A stretch of DNA of 64,000 nt from Sphagnum compactum (taxonomy: Eukaryota > Bryophyta > Sphagnopsida > Sphagnales), in NCBI GenBank assembly GCA_965153455.1, contig OZ234493.1:21008213-21072212 (forward strand). The letters run 5' to 3'. Of the stretch, positions 10,559 to 21,999 are shown piece by piece (the first letter of the stretch is position 1; each line of letters starts with the position of its first letter). The position numbers and the translations under genes are program-made. The notes beneath the pieces were generated by a model. That model was given only the letters and a program-made list of their open reading frames with translations, had not been told where the DNA came from and made no database searches.

Positions 10559-11265
10559 CGAAGAAGATACTTGTTGGGTTCGAAGCTCGAGTGCAGTGGA
10601 GCAAATGCGACTCGGCGCTCTTCGATCCGACCTCCCCATCAGGTCAGGTATCGTCTTCTTCTTCTTCTTCTTCTTCTTGTTCTCGAGCTTCACCTGCACC
10701 ACTTCCTGATCTCCTTAATTCCAGACACCCAATTTCCTTGAGAATGCTTCCCTACTCCTGCTGCTGCTGCTCAGAACGCACAGCCGACAAGCATTGCCTC
10801 CACAACAACACGAACTCCAATGCCACGGGCTGCTGATCTCTTGCAACAGAACAGCAGCAGCTCAAGAAAAAAGCTCCCCCTCCCTGCTCTCTCACCACCA
10901 GTTTTGAAAGCCAAACAAAAGCAGTCCCGGAAATCAGATTTTGAATCGAGGGAAAACGACGAAGCAAACACAACAAAAACGCAAGAAGACAATCAGAGAA
11001 ACAAAACAACCCCGCAAACACAGAAAAACCTTCAAAGCAACAAACTGAATGCAACAACAACAACAACAAACTCAAGAACAACAAAAACAGCACCAGTTGT
11101 AGCAAAAAAAAAACAAAGCACCAACAAAACAGCAACAAAAACTGCAACAAACAACAACAACACCAGCAACAGCAAGTGCAGCAAAACAAGGGATTTTCAC
11201 AAACATGAGCTCTGCAAGTCCAACAGCAGCATGTTACACATATTCTTCTTCTTATGTGGGTTTTC
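10559..11265 (-). promoter_or_regulatory. Leader/promoter region of the CFL1-like gene, low complexity
   Basis: Read on the minus strand this is upstream of the CFL1-like ATG. It contains a (GAA)n run at about 10650-10680 and a long CAA/CAG-rich stretch at 10820-11190 (TTG/CTG on the coding strand). All frames look open because of the bias. Likely 5' UTR plus promoter; no TATA box could be assigned. Confidence 0.45.
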
Positions 11266-11310
11266 TTACCTACCTACTTACCTACCTACCTACCTACCTA
11301 CCTACCTAGT
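11266..11310. repeat. (CCTA)n tetranucleotide microsatellite
   Basis: About eleven near-perfect CCTA/TACC units. The same motif, as TAGG, recurs at 50150-50245 and in the array at 61001-61362. Confidence 0.95.
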
Positions 11311-13267
11311 GGCTTTTTATTATTGGCTCTACCTGACCTGTGTGTAAGTAAAGGGTAGAGACTTAACTAGCCTACCTACTGAAGTTGGAAGTTGGAACCC
11401 ATATAGTTTGGTTCCTTTGGTGCCACATTTTGAGGAATGTTTAGGTACCTACCAAGTGTTTAGGTAGTTATTTATTAGCCAAGTGTTTACTTACCATTTG
11501 ATTAGTAAGTAGATGTAGTTTTCAGTTGATCCCACATTTTGAGAATTGTTTACCAGGGTTAACTCATTACCTAACTGTGTAAATGAACTTGTGAGTTCCT
11601 CTTTTTTTTTTTGTGGGTTTAAAATTTTTGTGTTGGGTGTGGGGGGAGTGGGGTTTGGGTGGGTGGGGGAAGGGGAGGAAACTTCCTGGAACATTTCCTC
11701 TTTCAATTGTTGCAGGCTTGAATTTACCCGCCACAAGTAGGATTTTTTTTCTTTTTTTCTTTTCCCCCACAAGATTGCCAAATTAAGTTGAAATTGCACT
11801 AGAAAAACATTAAATTTCCACCAATTTGTTTGATAAAAAGAATACAATATTTGTCAAAAAATCAAAATAAAAGAAGAAGAAGAGAGCACTAACCATACCA
11901 GGTTGAGTCATTTACATGATTAGGCCTCCTTATTATTGCTCTTGAATCTTAGCATCATCATTATCAACATGCTCTCCACCACCATTATCATCAACATCAT
12001 GAGCATCATCATCATTTCTCATTTTGCCCTCAGTAGGTAAGTCAACTTCAGATTTGGGTGGGGCATAGGGTAGATAGGCCAGTGGCCAGACAGTTAAGGA
12101 CAGGAAGCTTTTAGGCTTGGAGCTCCAAATACTCTTCTAGGTAGCCCTCCATCTAGCACTCCTATAGCAGCATATAGAACCTCATTTGGTTTTGGAGCTC
12201 CAAGTAGCCCTCCCACCAGGCGCCCTTATAGTCATTTACAAAGCTACATTTGGTTGTGAAATGATTGACATAGCCCCGCCCCCCCCTTTTGCATGAGGAG
12301 GGTGAGTGAGTCCTCATTTCCAAACATTTGTTAGACAACAACATTTGTGAGCTGAACACAAAATTTTCATCCCTAAATTGTGAGGTTGTAAAACGGTGGT
12401 CGACTAATATTTTTTGAACCAGACATTCAAATTTTAGGGTGAATTTGAATGGCTACCCACTTCACAACAATTCATCGCGGGCATTTCTTTGGGTGATCTA
12501 GGTCTTCACCCACTGGCTATCGATCGATCGGTGATGGATGGTTCTCTACCCTAAAATGCTTGGTCCAGCAATCTATAAAATGAGAGAGCTTGACCACCAT
12601 GCCATGATATTAAATTCATCCGAGATGGAAAATCAGATCCTATAGCACCTATGCAGCATAGTGGGTTGTTGGTTCATTAAGAGAGCTTGCTGGGGGGAAT
12701 ACAATGCCAAAACTGGTCAAAGAAGAAGAAGAAGAAGAAGAAGGGGTCAAAATGAAGCTGGCAATCCAAATGTGGGTCCTGTGTAGTAAAAAGCAAAGAG
12801 ATGGCTGCAAATAGATAGTCAGGCTTTTTCTTCTTCTTCTTCTTCTTCTTCTTCTCCTCCTCCTTTCCTCAAAATTGGAGCTATATTATTATGGAGGTTC
12901 AATCTTAGCAGAACTGATGCAGTTACCAGTGCAGCAAGCTCTGGTCAATAATTTATTTCAGGATCAGCAGCACTTGAATTTACTTACATACAACAAACAA
13001 TGCATCTTTAATTAGCAGATGCCTTCTCTATGCTTTCAAGAATGGCACCAGCCAGGCTCATTCATTCCCAGTGATTCCACACACACCTTTACTACTCTCC
13101 ACAGTTTACTCTCTAGTGTCAAAATTGAGCATTTAATATTTTATCAGATAGATACACTTTACATTGAAATGAAATGAAATCACTTCGTTTTACCTCACAC
13201 ATGTTGTGTGGTGACATTGTGACCCAAGGCCTACTACTGAGAAGGAAACAACCATAATTTTGTTATA
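11311..13267. other. Gene-free spacer with simple repeats
   Basis: Holds a G-rich run near 11640-11680, ATC/CAT-rich DNA near 11950-12020, a (GAA)n tract at about 12720-12743 and a (TTC)n tract at about 12829-12855. The last two are in inverted orientation and could pair. No coding region seen. Confidence 0.5.
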
Positions 13268-13531
13268 CCTTTACCCTAATGTCAGTTTCGTCATTAAATA
13301 ATCCTCAAACTATTGAAATGAAATTTTTTTGTGAAAATTATGAAGTTTGACATGTTGAAAATCATCATAGTTATCATCGACTACATTCTCAATAATTTCA
13401 CTACTCAGATCACAATATTATAGTCGATGATGATGGAAAAATGTTGTAATTTCAAAAAATTTAAACGAATTCATTTTTTGAAAAAAATTATTATTCGTTT
13501 TGTCAATGTGGAAACTGACCCTAGGCTACGG
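13268..13531. mobile_element. TA-flanked foldback MITE, family 1 copy A
   Basis: 264 bp between TA dinucleotides (13266-13267, 13532-13533). The left end starts CCTTTACCCTAATGTCAG. The right end, read in reverse, starts CCGTAGCCTAGGGTCAG. The interior folds back (ATCATCGACTA near 13375 against TAGTCGATGATGAT near 13420). A second copy sits at 32719-32898. TA flanks point to the Tc1/mariner (Stowaway-like) class; the ends are not the classical Stowaway CTCCCTCC. Confidence 0.75.
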
Positions 13532-14699
13532 TAGTAGTAATATCAACAAAAATAGCTAGACCAAATTTACACATTTGAGTGTCTCGTTGGGCCGATATCA
13601 ACAAAATAGCTACTAATAATTATAAATAATAATATTAATGTTGGGTAATAGTTTGAATAAAAATAGGGAATAAAATAATGAACCTCATGGGCCCTAGGAG
13701 GAGAATCTTTTGATTCGTGGCATAAGGATTGATTATGAATAATTTAGATAATTATTTCGAATTTGTAATAATGGAAGGTCCAGTATGTGTGGACTTGACC
13801 AAATTTTACATTCCAAATAATGTTAAACTTATTCATAAAAGAATGAAAAGCTATAAGTGGCATTTGATGATTGGTTTGATACATGGGAATAGATGTAGAT
13901 GAATGTGATTGATTATTCATTCATTTCTTTCCTTCAAATATATAAGGGGTAGAAATTAAAACTTTTAATTTGCATTCAAAATAATTTCATGTTGTTAGTT
14001 GGATGAAGACTTGTAGAAGCATCAGATGTGAACAAGAATCCTTGAAAAAATAAAATGTGAAAATGATTGTGAATACCATTATGAAAATTTTATAATCTTT
14101 TGGTGATCCCCCTAAAGGAGGATGTTTAGACGTGTGTGATGAACTCCTTGGGGTGTAGTTTTTACATAAAGATTCGACTTTAAACGCATGGGTGATCCTA
14201 TTTCAAAAGAGTGTAAAATCTCATGTTGAAAATCATGTGAATGATGAATATTGCAAGTGTTGTTTTGAAATATGTTTGATAGTCTACCTATGTGCTAGAA
14301 GGGATCAATCAAAAACTAATCCTCATAGTTCCAAACTCCCTCCTAATCTACAAGCTCCTCTAAAAGCATCTCAAGCCAAAATGTGAATGAAGCTCTACGA
14401 TCTAATGTTGTTATGTTTTATCTGATGTTGTTATGTTTTTGATACAAGGTATCAATTTTGACTTGCCAAAAGGTTCTCATTATGTTGACACTGAAAGAGC
14501 TGCAGATGCTAAAATGACTTGTTTTTCATTGGTCACCTCTCATGATTGGCCATGGTTGCTTCATTTAAACACTTTTATGGCATCTTGTTTTTTAGGGTTA
14601 TGGGTGAGGAGGGGAAAATAACTTTAATTCCTTATGTGCAGGGGAAAGCTCTAGGGTAAGGGCATACCCAAAGTAAGGGGCCTAGGATTGAGGCCGAAG
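13532..14699. other. AT-rich spacer, no gene seen
   Basis: Short frames only. Nothing recognised. Confidence 0.45.
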
Positions 14700-15110
14700 T
14701 TGGTTCTGGCCTCACATTTGGGGAATGTCCCTCATCCCTGAGCTTTACCCATCATAAGGCATGGGGTGACCATTATCATGAACTTAAACCTACCTACATC
14801 ATAGGGTGAAAGAGGGGGAGAAGTCTTGCACCTATTTATCAGTGAGAGGGATCCTGCACCTATTTATCAGTGAGAGGGATCCTGCACCTATAAGTAGGCA
14901 AATAATCACCCTAAACCTTAAACCCTAAATCTACTTTTAGGGAGTAGATGTAAAGATCCTGCACTTATAAGTAGGCATAATTGCCCTAAACCCTAAACCG
15001 CTAAACCTACTCTTAAGGAGTAGGTGTGAGATCTCTCTTAGTAGGGATATTTATACATATAAGGTGCCCTCCATATATATAGTAGGAGAATTCTCCAAGT
15101 GCTTTTATGA
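14700..15110. repeat. Dispersed repeat, possible LTR fragment, copy A
   Basis: Shares ordered blocks with 38810-39155: CATTTGGGGAAT, GCTTTACCCAT, GAGAGGGATC...CACCT, and a final TTCTCCAAGTGCTTTT. Internally it has a 28-bp tandem pair (14831-14890) and two ~77-bp units (from about 14878) containing CCCTAAACCCTAAA blocks like plant telomere repeats. Ends and target duplications were not found, so the LTR label is tentative. Confidence 0.45.
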
Positions 15111-18100
15111 GTGGAAGGGATCTTTCACTTGTGTCAGCAGCAAAGCATGTTTTTCAGGCTTGGGAAGGCTCTATTGGCTGTGTTTTGTAGAACTTGATAG
15201 TTGTGAAGAAGAAGCTCACCTAAAGTTATGTCTTTGGGCAAAGACAACTTTATCTGCTTTGCAGTGTTTTTGTCAGTATAAGCAGAACTGACATTCTTGG
15301 GGAAACATATATGCTTTGACCAAATCCAATAAGCACATTTTGAACAAAGTTTCTTGATGGTGTGTTTGGTTGAAGAGACTTTGCACTGGTGTAGGATTTT
15401 GGCATAAATTTTTGGCTTCAACTTCCCCCAAGGTGTGAGTGACATTGGAGTATTGTCTATCATGTGTGCATATCATGAATGGGGCATGTTCCATAGAAGT
15501 GAATGCATCTAGACAAGAAGAAGTCATAGGAAGTTTTGAGTTTGAAGTTGAAACTTGCCATAGAGGGTAGGGTTCTAGACTGGCCCATCACTGATCGCCT
15601 GCCTATGACCGAACACTTTGGCACATCTTTCTCAATTGTTCTCCATTTTGAGTGATTTAAAATGTTATAGGAGCACCTTCTCAAGCTCTACAAATCATCT
15701 TTGAAATGCAAAGCCAACCCTTCCCCTCCTACTTTCAAACCTCATAACTTTCTTATTTCTTTATTCATTTTATACAATTTAAAGTGCTAGAGGAGCACCA
15801 CCTGAATTTCTACAAATCATCTTTTGAACTCATGAAGCTTGAAAATCCTTTAGTTTCTCATGGGTTGTTAATTCATAATTATTTCAACAAGTTTTAATTT
15901 TGATTTTGGATGATCCCCAAATAATAACTATACAAGAAAACTATGTATTTAGACCATACCCAATATACAATAAAGTTATATGTAAAGCATACCTTGTTGG
16001 ACACCAGTTTGGGCGTGAATTTCAACCTTAGTTTTCCATTTCATGCTCAGTTGAGGTTATCCAAAAAGTTAGCCAAAGTAAACACCAAATAGTTAAAGCG
16101 AACAACAAATTTTGGAAACTAAGGAAAATTTAAAAGTTTCAATGTCTAAAGGAATAATGGTGGAATACATTTCACTTCTAAAGAAAATAAAGATGAGGAC
16201 AAGGCATAAAGGAAGGTCATTAAAGCACTTTGGACATAAGCATGGTAAAGTGGATAATTTCTATTCCCTTGTCATCAAAAATGACAAGTAGTCATAAATT
16301 AACTTTGATGTCTTGAAAATAAAAATATTATTTTATTCAATGATTAATATGAGGATAAATTTTTATTTAATAAGATAAAATTGACAAATCGCATCTTCAA
16401 TATATATTGAAATAATTTCTTTAAATATGTATCCTATTGCAAAGATGTTTAGGTTTTATAAAGTACATTGCAAGTGTTTGAAATAAGGATGAAATATTAA
16501 TTTTTTAAAAAATTCAAACTAATGGAAGCATTAAAAAATACTTGTGTACTTTTAAATTGTGCATATTATAATCATAATATATGAAAATTTTAATGTAAAA
16601 TTAGCTTTGAATATTATATTGATTGGGTTAGTTTCAAAATTTTGATGATACTAAAGTTTTTCAAATTTTGTATTTAACTCATCACAAATTGAGTGAAGAC
16701 CTTGATGGTTTTATATTTCTATTTGTAAAAGTTTTGAGTACACTTCTATATGTTTATGTCAGAAATTGTAACCTAGATTTTGGACAAACTAATTTCTTGT
16801 TTATTTTATCATGTTATTGTCCCTTTGCCTTGTGAACTAATAAAAGTGGAAGCCAAAAAAAAATTTGGGACCAATTTTCAAGCAAAAAACAATTTCATTC
16901 CCTAAATTTTCATTGTGTTGAAACTTTCCTCACTTTTTTTAATTAATTCCATGTTTTGGTGAAACTAATTGTGTTTGTGAGTAGTTTCTTCATGAGATTT
17001 TATGGACAACTTTAATGTGTTTAGGGTTTATGGATGGGATGTTTATATTGTGGCACAAGCAATAAAGTTTTCACCATGTATGACATTCCTTCCTTTTGAT
17101 GTTTTCTTGCTTCTAATTGCTAATTGCAAGTTGATTTGGAATTGATTAGTAATTGATGGATAACTTTATATTATCATAGTGCAAATTTTATCAAATATGA
17201 ATGGATGATTATCAAAAAATCATTTATATAACACATTGGTATTGGAAAGGGAGAAAAAAAAATTGGGTTAACTTTCAAACAAACGAGCCACCTTGAGTTG
17301 TTTTCACTATTGGGAAAAGGTCGAAGGTTTGGGGGAAGGTGGGGGGTTTGCCATACAAACTTTGATCCATTACAATTTTTTGAAGTAGGAAGACTCAAAG
17401 CATCCTTGGATTATGTAAGGAACAAAAAATTCAATCCCAAAAATATGTGGAAGCAGATGAAGAAAAAGACCCAAGAGTTGTGGTCCATTGTGTGGGTCAT
17501 TGGGGGAAAAAAAATTGAAAAAAATATGAGGTTCAAAGGTTTCAAGACAAAAGAACAAAGCCAAAATCATGGCCCTTACGCTAGTTGCAAAAATAAGTAA
17601 TCTACTAGGCACCATGAACGGTATAATTTGCTACAATTCATAGGAGGATAGACTAAATACCCCTTAATGAGTTGTAACAAAGGGTTAGTTATGCACCTTG
17701 AGTGGTTTTGTGCAATGCATAATTCATGTCTTCCACGATCAACACTTGTCTTGCCAAGAACAAAAAATAATTTGTATGTTTTGTTATTCTTTGTTGGGCT
17801 TGAAATCACAACTTAAGGGGAGTTATATTTAATACCCACAAATAACCTATTGTTAACCATTTGTAATAGTAAGGTCTTGTATGGATTTTGTTCAATTTTT
17901 TGCAAAACATTAGTCAAACCTTGCAATAAAATTATGTAAGGTGCCACACTAATGCCTAGACATAGCTCATTAGGGGGCATTTAACATATTTCCTTTCCAT
18001 GGCTTCAAATTTGAACATTAAGAGATGCTCATCTAGATTTTGCACCCCCACCCCCTATTTGGGCCTATACTAGTGTTTACCATAAGCAACATACAATGTT

Positions 18101-18454
18101 GATTATTCCATGTATTCCCACCCATAAACATGAAAAAATGCACAAACATCTAAACATATTTTCTTTGCCATAATTGATTGACATGTGATGCATGTGAACA
18201 CAACTTGATTTTGCAAGAGAATTGGCTTTGGAGGAGGTCTTTGGCCTTCTTTTCTAAACCAACAACAAAAAAATTCAAATAGGAAATGATTTTGAAAGGA
18301 ATAAAATAAGGTTGTTGCTTGGTGTTTGATCTTTTATCCTTGTTGGAGGAGCGTTGAATATCATGATGAAAATAGTTGCCTTTAAGAAAGACATTGAAAG
18401 AGGTCAACTACCAAATAGAATTTGCCATCAACTAATTTTTCAATACATGAATGA
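15111..18454. other. AT-rich gene-free spacer
   Basis: Small frames on both strands without motifs, at a composition typical of decayed intergenic DNA. Nothing supportable was found. Confidence 0.4.
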
Positions 18455-19110
18455 ATGTACATAGTATGCAACTTTGTAGGCTTACTAAATGATTTCAAGA
18501 CTACATTAGGTTTGGAGATTAATATTAACAAGTGTGTGGTTAACTAACAAAGTTTGAAAAATGATAAACCAAGATGGACTAGGAAGACCTTTCATGGATT
18601 TAGGCTTGGGAAAAATATATTTCTAAACTCCTAGGCACCTCATTTGTGTTGAATTTAGACATAACTAATGTCAACCAATTTTCATTTAACAAGCTTTGAA
18701 GGAAGTTGACTTATTAGTCTACAACCAAATTTAGGATCATAGGGATTTAGAAACATGTTATTTCCATTTTGTGATTTTCTTCATAATCTACGTAGGTTCA
18801 AAGAAGGCAATATAAAAAGCCAAAGTGTTAATTTTGAAGCTCTTGTGGTCAAGCTATGGCCTCCTCGCTCACATTTGTGTTAAATAAGATGATTATTCTC
18901 TCAAGAGGAATCAAGGAAGTTTGGGAGCCATAAACACAAAAGGATGTAATGAATGCCGTATTTGTAAAATGGATAATTGTAGCATGTCTATTAGGTGATT
19001 CAATTTACAACATCTTTTATGTTTTTAGATGGAAAAATTTGGCCCCTCCAATCAAAAGAGATGGGATGATAATTTCCCATGGAGATTTGTAACTTGTTCC
19101 CACAAATAGT
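18455..19110 (+). pseudogene. Decayed LINE-type reverse transcriptase fragment
   Basis: In the plus strand around 18473 the frame reads FVGLLNDFKTTLGLEINI, matching the plant LINE pattern after the YADD box (L..F...SGLKIN..KS). About 150 bp on it reads KLLGTSFVLNLD, like the YLG-P-G block, then KLTY and RIIG. Near 19040 RWKNLAPPIKRDGMI resembles the later W...PK..GGLG segment. Stops and frameshifts interrupt it throughout. No ends, poly-A tail or target duplication were identified. The weak matches are judged by order of motifs, not by any single one. Confidence 0.4.
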
Positions 19111-20744
19111 TCCTAGGATTAAAAGTATAATTACGGATCACTAAAGCTTGAAAAAAGTTCATGGACAAAGCTATGATCAATGATCTAGACTCACAAGTGA
19201 TGACACTTATGAAAAGCCTTTGGTGGGACTCAAATTATATTAGGAAGAACTTTGGATGGCTACCAAAGAGAGCCTGAGATCTCCACAAGAAAAGAATGTA
19301 AAATAAAAAGACATTTGGGACATTTTCAAAAAAAATTCTAAGTTTTGCGAAATAATGAGAGACTTAGAATTCCTCATTAATTGAAATTCGACCTATCAAT
19401 TATGTTAGATTCACCTCTTTTTAGCAAGTGGTTTCCAATTTTCATTAGAAACTTAAAATAAATATAGATTAGGGGTTGGGTGGGATTTTGTTTGAGAGAG
19501 TTTGGCATGCCTTCCTTAGTCTTAGAAGCTTCCATTTTTTCCCCCCCACATACAACATTTTAGAAAACTACAATGTTATATTGTGGGCTTTCAATCAAGG
19601 AGGTTATACCAAAATTTTAGCCTTCAATGTCAAGTTCATGCAAGGCAATAAAGGTGGCAAAAGTTACAAAAAGAACCTAAAAATTTAGATTTCAATGTGT
19701 GTAGGTGCCTTAAATGAACTCTTCTTCCACAATACTAACTTAGGTTGGGATGACAAAAAAAAAGCCTTACAATACATAGTTAAGTTGGGCAAAGATCTAT
19801 TCAAGTGTTCAATTCAGTGAGTTCAAGATCTATTGTTTATTAATGGGATGGAATCATGTTGCCCATTTTTTCATTGGATTAGAAAGAAGTTTGGTTTTTA
19901 AATGGGACCAAGAAGGAAAATGCATTCATCTAGTCTATATATCACAAGGCAATTGCAATCAACTCTTGTAGAGCCTAAGCCAACTCACTCCTCGATGCTA
20001 GGTTTCCATCTTGCACAATAAATCAACATGAAACCTTGAAACACCAATTTTTCAATTGCATTCAAACCAAGCAAACTTGGTTATAAGCAATGGTTATTTT
20101 TAATAAATTGTGTTACAAACCCAACTCCAATGCCCTTTGGAGGGAGTCATTTTTTAACATTACAATCTTAGTGAGGAGCTCCGTAGTAGATTCAAGAAAT
20201 TCCCGAATGTTTGGAATGTCTAAGAAATCTACTCTTATAAACAATTTGGATTGACAAGAATCATTATTCATTTTGATAGAAGTGCATCAGAGAGGTTAAA
20301 ATCAAACCATTGATTTGGAAAGGTTTTCTTGGATATGCTACATCACAAACTTCATGGGTCACAATTTGACAATAATATGTTATTCACAAAGCATTGTCAA
20401 AGGCAAAGCCAGGTTGCTTGATCTCTTTGACGAGCAATGGAACACACACTTTGCAATTTGCTCCAAGGATGATTTTGAAATTAGGTGGTGCTACTTGTTC
20501 CAAAGGATGATTATCATAAGATAGTTTGGCAAGAATTCCATTTTTCGAAACATAGGTTGCCCCACCTACCTTTTGTTCTTGGGCCTTGTTGGCTAGGTTC
20601 ATGGGATTGTGTTATTTGCCTCTATTTGTAATTAAGTGCTTTTCATTTGTGCCAAAAAAAATTTAGGAAAGTTTCTTAGGTAAAGCACAATTGGTGGTTA
20701 TTAAGTATGAGTAGGTAATAGCCTTTTTTACTGCATAAATTTCA
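19111..20744. other. AT-rich spacer, possibly the 3' part of the LINE relic
   Basis: No intact frame. Open stretches at 19476-19688 and 20315-20524 carry no recognisable domain. Confidence 0.35.
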
Positions 20745-20990
20745 CCAAATTTTTATGAAAATAAAATGAAATGTTTTTGAAGGTTTTCAATCACTAGAAG
20801 TGAGAAAATAAAAATTAAAAATCACCAAATCCCTATATTTGGTTTCCAATGTGTAGCAAAATATACAGAAAGGTGATTAAAGATTTAATATTTCATGTTT
20901 GGTTTATAGCCAGATTTGGCTAAATCTTCCTAAGGACCATTGCCAATTTTTCTATAACTTTCATGAATGGTCACCATTGTAACCCCAGCC
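20745..20990 (+). repeat. Dispersed repeat R4, copy 1
   Basis: Shared order of blocks: ATCACC/ATCGCC, (T)ATATTTGGTTT, TGTAGC, GATTAAAGATTT, GGTTTATAGCCAGATTTGGC, TAAATCTTCCTAAGGA. Three copies lie in the same direction here and one is inverted at 34750. Confidence 0.7.
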
Positions 20991-21299
20991 CTTATTTGGG
21001 CAGTTCTAAAATTTCATAGCCCTGATTCTCAAAATTTTGAAAATAAAACTCTAATAACCACCACTTATTTACCAAAATTTCCATGAAATGCACTTGCTCT
21101 TTGAGGTTTTAAAAATAACTGGAATTAGAAAAAAAAAATCTAATTTTTTCCCAAAAATCAGAACTGATAATTATTAAAAAAATCAAATGCCAACCCAACA
21201 CTGGTCAGTATGTAGCTAACCACCGTAGTTAGCAATGGCACTCAAATACAACCAAAAGGTAGATGGTGCACTGGTCGATGCTAGTTCACTCTGGCCCGG

Positions 21300-21545
21300 C
21301 CTTTTTCTTATATCGCCAAAATGTGAAATAAAATTTAAAAAAAACAAAAAAAAAGTGATTTGAGAATTTTTCAGTCACAAAAGTGAGGAAAAAAGGGGCA
21401 AAATAGCCAGATTGGTATATGTGGTTTTCACTGTGTAGCCAAAAAATATATAGAAGGATGACTAAAGATTTGTACTTTATTTGTGGTTTATAGCCAGGAT
21501 TTACTAAATCTTCCTAAGGATGATCGCCACTTTTTATTACATCTT
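21300..21545 (+). repeat. Dispersed repeat R4, copy 2
   Basis: Same block order as the copy at 20745, with ATATAGAAGGATGACTAAAG, GTTTATAGCCAGGATTTAC and TCTTCCTAAGGATGATCGCC. A partial extra GGAATGATCGCCAC follows at about 21552. Confidence 0.7.
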
Positions 21546-21759
21546 TAAAGGAATGATCGCCACTTTAGCCACAAACAGAAATTCCTTAAATAAACACCGC
21601 TCCGGCGCGTGGAACTTGGTAAGTCCGTTGGGTTTCATGTTTCATCCACAGTCATGACAGGTGTCCAATGGATAGTGCACTGGTGGGTGGTACTCACTAC
21701 TCACTACTCACTACTCACCACCCTTTTTTTTTACTAGAGAAACTTTCCCAAAAAACGAA

Positions 21760-21995
21760 ACTAAAAATTCGAAAAAGACGCGAATTTTGAGGTTTTCAGT
21801 TGCCAAAAGTGAAATAATTTTTTTTAAATCGCCAGATTTATATATTTGGTTTTTCATTTTGTAGTCCAAAATATAGAAGGATGATTAAATATTTGCACTT
21901 TATCTCTGGATAATAGCCATATATGGCTAAATCTTGCTCGCCATTTCTTTTACATCTTCCTATGGATGATCGCCACTTTGGCTACAACCAAAAAT
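21760..21995 (+). repeat. Dispersed repeat R4, copy 3
   Basis: Same block order (ATCGCCAGATTTATATATTT, ATATAGAAGGATGATTAAAT, AGCCATATATGGCTAAATCT, ATGGATGATCGCCACTTTGG). It is somewhat more diverged in the 3' half. Confidence 0.7.
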
Positions 21996-21999
21996 TCCT

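Noticed and set aside
10752-11347. Cys/Leu-rich (minus) and Thr/Asn/Lys-rich (plus) frames
   Set aside because: CAA/CAG low-complexity DNA upstream of the CFL1-like gene; no domain.
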